Shown here: positions 60,526 through 64,000 of the stretch, piece after piece | Numbering within the stretch: position 1 is the first letter of the stretch | Layout: every line of letters begins with the position of its first letter | Assembly (NCBI RefSeq): GCF_000479335.1 | Contig: NC_022584.1 | Coordinates: 868,001 to 932,000, forward strand | DNA: 64,000 nt | Origin: Streptococcus ilei | GTDB lineage: Bacteria > Bacillota > Bacilli > Lactobacillales > Streptococcaceae | Direction of reading: 5' to 3' | Made by a program: the position numbers and the translations under genes | The notes under the pieces: model-generated | Told to the model about the DNA's origin: nothing | What the model saw: the letters and a program-made list of their open reading frames with translations, nothing else | Databases searched by the model: none

Positions 60526-61095
60526 TCATTTTTCTGCCAAATATTCTTCCTTCGCGAGGACATAATGGACTCTCGTCACCATTCGCCCTTTTTCATGCGG
60601 GTCTAGCATCGCATAAGCTTCTTCGTGGGAAAATTGCATCCCTGCTTTGGCCATCACCCGTCCAGAAGCTGGGTTTTCCTTATCATGAACGGCAATGAGC
60701 TTGTTCATCCCTAACTGTTCAAAAGCTAGGGCAATCACTGTCTTGGTAGCTTCTGTCGCAAGACCTTGGTTCCAATAGTCTTTATTCAGAACATAGCCTA
60801 TACTCCCCTTCTTCAGAGAAAGATCCAAATCCAGTAAATCAATCGTTCCGATAAATTTTCCATTTTCTTTGAGCTCGATCCCCCATCTTCCAAGTGGGCT
60901 AGCTAGGTAAAAGAGGGCAATGTTATTACACGTCTCTTCAAGACTTTGATTGGTTGGAAAGGTATAGCGCGTAACAGTCTCATCAGAAGCGTACTCAAAC
61001 ATAGCCGGTGCATCTTCAAGAGTGACCGGACGCAAACGTAAACGCTCTGTCTCCATTTCACGATAAGCCGCTAACTTCACATATAAATTTTCCAT
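60526..61095 (-). CDS. GNAT-family N-acetyltransferase (RimJ/RimL type)
   Basis: The 189-residue protein has the Acetyltransf_3 pattern seen in RimJ/RimL and spermidine-type acetyltransferases. TERLRLRPVTLEDAPAMFEYA lies near 16-36, then GRWGIELKENGKFIGTIDLL near 88. The acetyl-CoA region IGYVLNKDYWNQGLATEATK near 118 is followed by KLIAVHDKENPASGRVMAKAGM near 148. The target (ribosomal protein, antibiotic or small amine) cannot be predicted. Single gene, divergent from ald. Confidence 0.9.
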   Translation of the reverse strand: MENLYVKLAAYREMETERLRLRPVTLEDAPAMFEYASDETVTRYTFPTNQSLEETCNNIALFYLASPLGRWGIELKENGKFIGTIDLLDLDLSLKKGSIGYVLNKDYWNQGLATEATKTVIALAFEQLGMNKLIAVHDKENPASGRVMAKAGMQFSHEEAYAMLDPHEKGRMVTRVHYVLAKEEYLAEK

Positions 61096-61161
61096 TAGAC
61101 ACTCCTTCTTTAGGGATTAGTTTAGCAGAAAACATAAAGGAAGGCAATCTAAAATTTTTTC

Positions 61162-61190
61162 TTGATTTTTGACTAGCTTTTATATAAAAT
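61162..61190 (+). promoter_or_regulatory. Promoter of ald
   Basis: TTGATT (61162-61167), 17-nt spacer, TAAAAT (61185-61190). Transcription would start near 61197, leaving a leader of about 107 nt. Confidence 0.55.
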
Positions 61191-61226
61191 AAAATCATTC
61201 GATTAAAAAATTGGGATGAGGAGTGA

Positions 61227-61273
61227 AAAGGTCATTGAGTTAGGAGAGCAATCTCACACCAATGGCCTTTTTA
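61227..61273 (+). terminator. Attenuator-like hairpin in the ald leader
   Basis: AAGGTCATTG (61228-61237) pairs with CAATGGCCTT (61260-61269), 10 bp with one G-U, followed by five T residues. It lies between the only visible promoter and the ald ribosome-binding site, so it could stop transcription before the gene. Confidence 0.6.
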
Positions 61274-61303
61274 CACCTATATTCAAGCAAGGAGAAGAAA
61301 ACA

Positions 61304-62416
61304 ATGTTAATTGGTATTCCAAAAGAAATAAAAAACAACGAAAATCGGGTCGGTTTGACACCAGCTGGCGTACACAGCTTGGTGGGCAAGGGCCATCAAG
61401 TTTTGGTGGAAACAAATGCTGGACTTGGCTCTGGCTTTGCGGATGAAGATTACACAAAACAAGGGGCAACTATCGTTGCGACTGCTGCAGAGGCTTGGGC
61501 AGCTGAATTGGTCGTCAAAGTAAAGGAACCCCTCGCTGAAGAATACGGCTTCCTTCGTGAAGACCTCTTGCTCTTCACTTACTTGCACATGGCTGCCGCT
61601 CCTGAATTAGCAGATGCCATGGTTGCTGCTAAGACAACTGGGGTAGCTTACGAAACAGTGCGAGACCTTGAAGGACAATTACCACTCTTGGTCCCAATGA
61701 GTGAGGTTGCTGGACGGATGGCCGTGCAAATCGGAGCACACTTCCTCACCAAACAAGAAGGAGGATCAGGCGTTCTCTTAGGTGGTGTACCTGGTGTTCC
61801 TAAAGGAAAAGTCACCATTATCGGAGGTGGGGTCGTTGGAACCCATGCAGCTCGTATCGCTCTTGGACTCGGTGCCCAAGTCACCATCTTGGATATCAGT
61901 GCCAAACGTTTGTCAGTTCTAGAAGATGTCTTCGGTCACCAAATCCAAACCCTCATGTCCAACCCATTTAACATTGAAGCCAGCGTCCGTGATGCCGATG
62001 TTGTCATCGGGGCTGTCTTGATTCCTGGTGCAAAAGCTCCAAAATTAGTGACGGACGATATGGTCAAACAAATGCGTCCAGGTTCTGTGATCGTCGACGT
62101 TGCAGTTGACCAAGGTGGGGTTATTGAGACAGCAGACCGTGTGACTACTCATACGGAGCCTGTTTACGAAAAACATGGTGTGCTCCACTATGCCGTTGCC
62201 AATATTCCAGGTGCTGTCGCTCGCACGTCTACCATCGCCCTTACCAACGTAACTCTTCCTTATGTGGAAGCTTTAGCTGACAAAGGGTTCCATAAGGCTA
62301 TCGCCCTTGATGAAGGCTTACGCCAAGGGGTTACTACTTATCAAGGCCACATCACTAGCCAACCGGTTGCAGAAGGCCTAGAGCGCGACTTCACACCAAT
62401 CGACGAATTAGTATAA
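61304..62416 (+). CDS. ald: Alanine dehydrogenase
   Basis: Ald converts L-alanine and NAD to pyruvate, ammonia and NADH, and can also run toward alanine synthesis. The 370-residue protein has the family N-terminus [20 protein letters not shown], the catalytic region [12 protein letters not shown] near 72, and the Rossmann motif [20 protein letters not shown] near 171. The central [11 protein letters not shown] and [16 protein letters not shown] segments are also present. The ATG at 61304 is preceded by AAGGAG; an open upstream extension covers the leader hairpin and is rejected. Monocistronic with strong terminator; expression may depend on the leader hairpin. Confidence 0.96.
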   Translation: MLIGIPKEIKNNENRVGLTPAGVHSLVGKGHQVLVETNAGLGSGFADEDYTKQGATIVATAAEAWAAELVVKVKEPLAEEYGFLREDLLLFTYLHMAAAPELADAMVAAKTTGVAYETVRDLEGQLPLLVPMSEVAGRMAVQIGAHFLTKQEGGSGVLLGGVPGVPKGKVTIIGGGVVGTHAARIALGLGAQVTILDISAKRLSVLEDVFGHQIQTLMSNPFNIEASVRDADVVIGAVLIPGAKAPKLVTDDMVKQMRPGSVIVDVAVDQGGVIETADRVTTHTEPVYEKHGVLHYAVANIPGAVARTSTIALTNVTLPYVEALADKGFHKAIALDEGLRQGVTTYQGHITSQPVAEGLERDFTPIDELV

Positions 62417-62428
62417 TTTCTGACATTT

Positions 62429-62461
62429 AAAAGGCAAAGATCACAAGATCTTTGCCTTTTT
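62429..62461. terminator. Bidirectional terminator between ald and phoH
   Basis: AAAAGGCAAAGATC-ACAA-GATCTTTGCCTTTT is a 14-bp stem with T runs on both sides, serving the converging genes. The last bases overlap the phoH stop codon. Confidence 0.9.
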
Positions 62462-63458
62462 ATTCTGCTTCTTCTTCCACATCCAGTTTTTCTTTGAACA
62501 CTGGATTTGGGATTGGCTCGTAGGCCCGAATGATTTCTGCTACAACAGGATGGCGAACAACATCCTTAGCAGAGAAATGCACAAAGTCGATCTGAGAAAT
62601 ATTTTTTAATTTCTCCTGGGCATCAATCAAGCCGGATTTGACATTTCGAGGTAGGTCAATCTGGCTGGTGTCTCCATTGACAATCATCTTGGAGTTAAAA
62701 CCAAGACGGGTCAAGAACATCTTCATCTGCATGATGGTTGTATTTTGCGCTTCATCGAGAATGACGAAAGCATCATCCAAGGTCCGACCCCGCATATAAG
62801 CTAAAGGAGCAATCTCAATAATCTCCCGTTCCATCATCCGAGTGGTCTGGTCCTTGCCCAAGATTTGGTAGAGGGCATCATAAACTGGACGTAGATAAGG
62901 GTCTACCTTTTCCTTGAGATCCCCTGGAAGGAAACCAAGGCTTTCTCCTGCTTCTACAGCTGGACGTGTCAAAATGATCCGCTTGACTTGACCACGCTTG
63001 AGGGCGGTCACTGCCAAGGTCACCGCTAGAAAGGTCTTACCAGTCCCCGCTGGTCCAATCCCGAAGGTGACATCATGGTGCTTGACACTATCCACATAAA
63101 TCTTTTGACCCAGTGTTTTGACCCGAATGGGCTTGCCGTAGCTATCCTTGATGATTTCTTCTTCATACAAGGCAACAAACTTATCCAACTCATCATTACG
63201 AACCATTTGAATAGCTGTTACGACATCCGGCGTCCCGATAGTCATGCCACGATTCACCAAGATTAGCAAAGCCTCAATAACTTGTCTAGCTTTTTCACAA
63301 TCTTCTTCTTGACCGATGACCTGGACAATTTCTGTTCGGGCATGGATCACCACATCCAACTCTTGCTCCATCAAGCGCAAGTGACGTTCATTGGATCCAA
63401 ATAAATGGAAGAGATCATCTGGATGACTTAATTGAATATCAATTGAATGTTCTTTCAA
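62460..63458 (-). CDS. phoH: PhoH family ATPase
   Basis: The 332-residue protein is a PhoH-type P-loop ATPase, related to helicases and linked to RNA metabolism; streptococcal genomes carry it next to yozE and cvfB as here. Walker A is GPAGTGKTFLAVTLA near 131 and Walker B is DDAFVILDEAQNTT near 235. The N-terminus is KH-like. The TTG at 63458 with GAGAGG upstream gives the usual start (MKEHSIDIQLSHPDDLFH); the open frame to 63533 reads through the promoter (TATAAT near 63500) and is rejected. Confidence 0.93.
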   Translation of the reverse strand: MKEHSIDIQLSHPDDLFHLFGSNERHLRLMEQELDVVIHARTEIVQVIGQEEDCEKARQVIEALLILVNRGMTIGTPDVVTAIQMVRNDELDKFVALYEEEIIKDSYGKPIRVKTLGQKIYVDSVKHHDVTFGIGPAGTGKTFLAVTLAVTALKRGQVKRIILTRPAVEAGESLGFLPGDLKEKVDPYLRPVYDALYQILGKDQTTRMMEREIIEIAPLAYMRGRTLDDAFVILDEAQNTTIMQMKMFLTRLGFNSKMIVNGDTSQIDLPRNVKSGLIDAQEKLKNISQIDFVHFSAKDVVRHPVVAEIIRAYEPIPNPVFKEKLDVEEEAE

Positions 63459-63549
63459 ATAAAGAACCTCTCTATTTCTGTAAGTTTTCTCTATTATAAC
63501 AAAGAGACCGAGAATTGACCATCCCCGGCCCACTTTGTTTTTCTTGTGC

Positions 63550-63765
63550 TTAATGACCTAGGTATTCTTCCCAAATTGCATCAAAATCTCCTAAATTAAA
63601 GGAGAAACTGGCATGCTCTTCCAGAAAGCGACTCACCTCATCAAAATCATCTGTATGCTTTGGAAAGGCTGTCTCATGAAAGGCCAGATCTGCCAGAAGG
63701 GCCTTGGGAGCATTGCTTTTGGGATTGCGCTCTGTCATCAGCCAAGTATAAAATGATTTTCGCAT
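63550..63765 (-). CDS. YozE family protein (UPF0346)
   Basis: The 71-residue protein matches the YozE/UPF0346 family. It begins [18 protein letters not shown] and ends [15 protein letters not shown], a small all-helical protein of the SAM-like fold found across Firmicutes. Function is unknown. It lies between cvfB and phoH, 10 nt after cvfB, so it is probably in one transcript with cvfB. Confidence 0.93.
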   Translation of the reverse strand: MRKSFYTWLMTERNPKSNAPKALLADLAFHETAFPKHTDDFDEVSRFLEEHASFSFNLGDFDAIWEEYLGH

Positions 63766-63775
63766 AGAACTCCCT

Positions 63776-64000
63776 TTATTTTAATTCTGTACCAAAGGCA
63801 TCCTGTGTAATTTTCCCTGCTTTCATCAAGCCTCCCAGAGCTTTTTTGAACTGCCCCTTGGAAATGCCAAAGATTGCCTTAATTTCTTCTGGGGAAGACT
63901 TATCATTCAAGGTCATAAAGCCTCCATTGCTTTCTAAATATGCCAAAATCATCTGTGCATCATTTTCCAGCATTTCAAACGAGCGTGGCTTTAGTGACAA
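63776..64000 (-). CDS. cvfB: CvfB-like S1 RNA-binding protein, C-terminal part only
   Basis: Only the last 75 codons lie in the window and the frame is still open at base 64000. The visible segment ([20 protein letters not shown] and [21 protein letters not shown]) is the winged-helix C-terminus of CvfB, an RNA-binding protein with S1 domains first linked to virulence control in staphylococci. The position next to yozE and phoH supports the call. The S1 domains lie beyond the window edge. Confidence 0.85.
   Translation of the reverse strand: MSLKPRSFEMLENDAQMILAYLESNGGFMTLNDKSSPEEIKAIFGISKGQFKKALGGLMKAGKITQDAFGTELK

Noticed and set aside
1..64000. CRISPR array, prophage, insertion sequence, integrase or rRNA operon
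   Set aside because: No regularly spaced direct repeats, transposase or integrase motifs, phage structural genes or rRNA sequence were found. The only dispersed repeat is the non-coding 176-bp element.

Overview
The window is chromosomal DNA of a low-GC Gram-positive coccus, almost certainly a Streptococcus of the mitis/sanguinis/parasanguinis type. The evidence is conserved streptococcal gene blocks (vicRKX; rnc-smc-HAD-HAD-ftsY; ybeY-dgkA-era-mutM-coaE-pmrA-rpmG-secG; cvfB-yozE-phoH; hprK-lgt-DUF948-YtxH; ccpA/pepQ divergent), an LPXTG surface nucleotidase, CpoA-type glycolipid synthases and an alanine dehydrogenase. A species name (S. parasanguinis-like) is only a guess. No prophage, transposase gene, CRISPR array or integrative element was seen.

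Layout. 1-4.6 kb: a cyclase-family hydrolase cut by the window edge, a YdbC/PC4 ssDNA-binding protein, a small unknown protein, two U32 proteins (TrhP-type tRNA hydroxylation) and a DUF3270 protein. 4.6-10.5 kb: hprK-lgt-DUF948-ytxH, then tex-sprT-pspC. 10.6-14.1 kb (plus strand): a 48-residue protein with a two-part DUF318/TIGR03943 permease, then zwf. 14.2-21.7 kb: rnc-smc-HAD-HAD-ftsY. 21.8-25.3 kb: DUF454 and vicRKX. 25.7-28 kb: thrS behind a T-box leader. 28-34.6 kb: two glycolipid glycosyltransferases, ccpA/pepQ, an Rrf2 regulator and a metallophosphoesterase. 34.6-39.2 kb: an FtsX-type ABC exporter with a divergent TetR regulator. 39.5-48.4 kb: wall-anchored 5'-nucleotidase, PrsW-like protein, two C69 dipeptidases, lrgAB, tehB. 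48.6-56.4 kb: smpB, rnr, secG, rpmG, pmrA, coaE, mutM, era, dgkA, ybeY. 56.5-60.3 kb: a heterodimeric ABC multidrug-type exporter behind an elaborate leader. 60.4-64 kb: tRNA-Thr, GNAT acetyltransferase, ald, phoH, yozE and the 3' end of cvfB.

The most striking finding is the 300-base leader of the ABC exporter (60024-60297). It has a consensus promoter, a 23-codon leader peptide with a good Shine-Dalgarno site, and two tandem intrinsic terminators whose stems carry the same CCCAAG/CTTGGG arms. The 3' arm of the first terminator can therefore pair with the 5' arm of the second and undo both. This is the architecture expected of translation-dependent attenuation, analogous to B. subtilis bmrB-bmrCD.

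The second is a family of five copies of a ~176-bp repeat. Four lie 7-15 nt after a stop codon in the same relative orientation. Read as RNA, each folds into three hairpins and ends in an intrinsic-terminator-like hairpin. It looks like a mobile, structured 3'-UTR/terminator element with TGGGACA terminal inverted repeats.

Other points: pmrA has no standard start codon for its first membrane helix (non-AUG start or one-base frameshift); three genes have TATAAT exactly 7 nt before ATG (probable leaderless mRNAs); ald has a terminator-like hairpin in its leader; and a cre-like site overlaps the ccpA promoter. Carbon control is well represented here, with hprK (HPr-Ser46 kinase) and ccpA (its partner regulator) both in the window.
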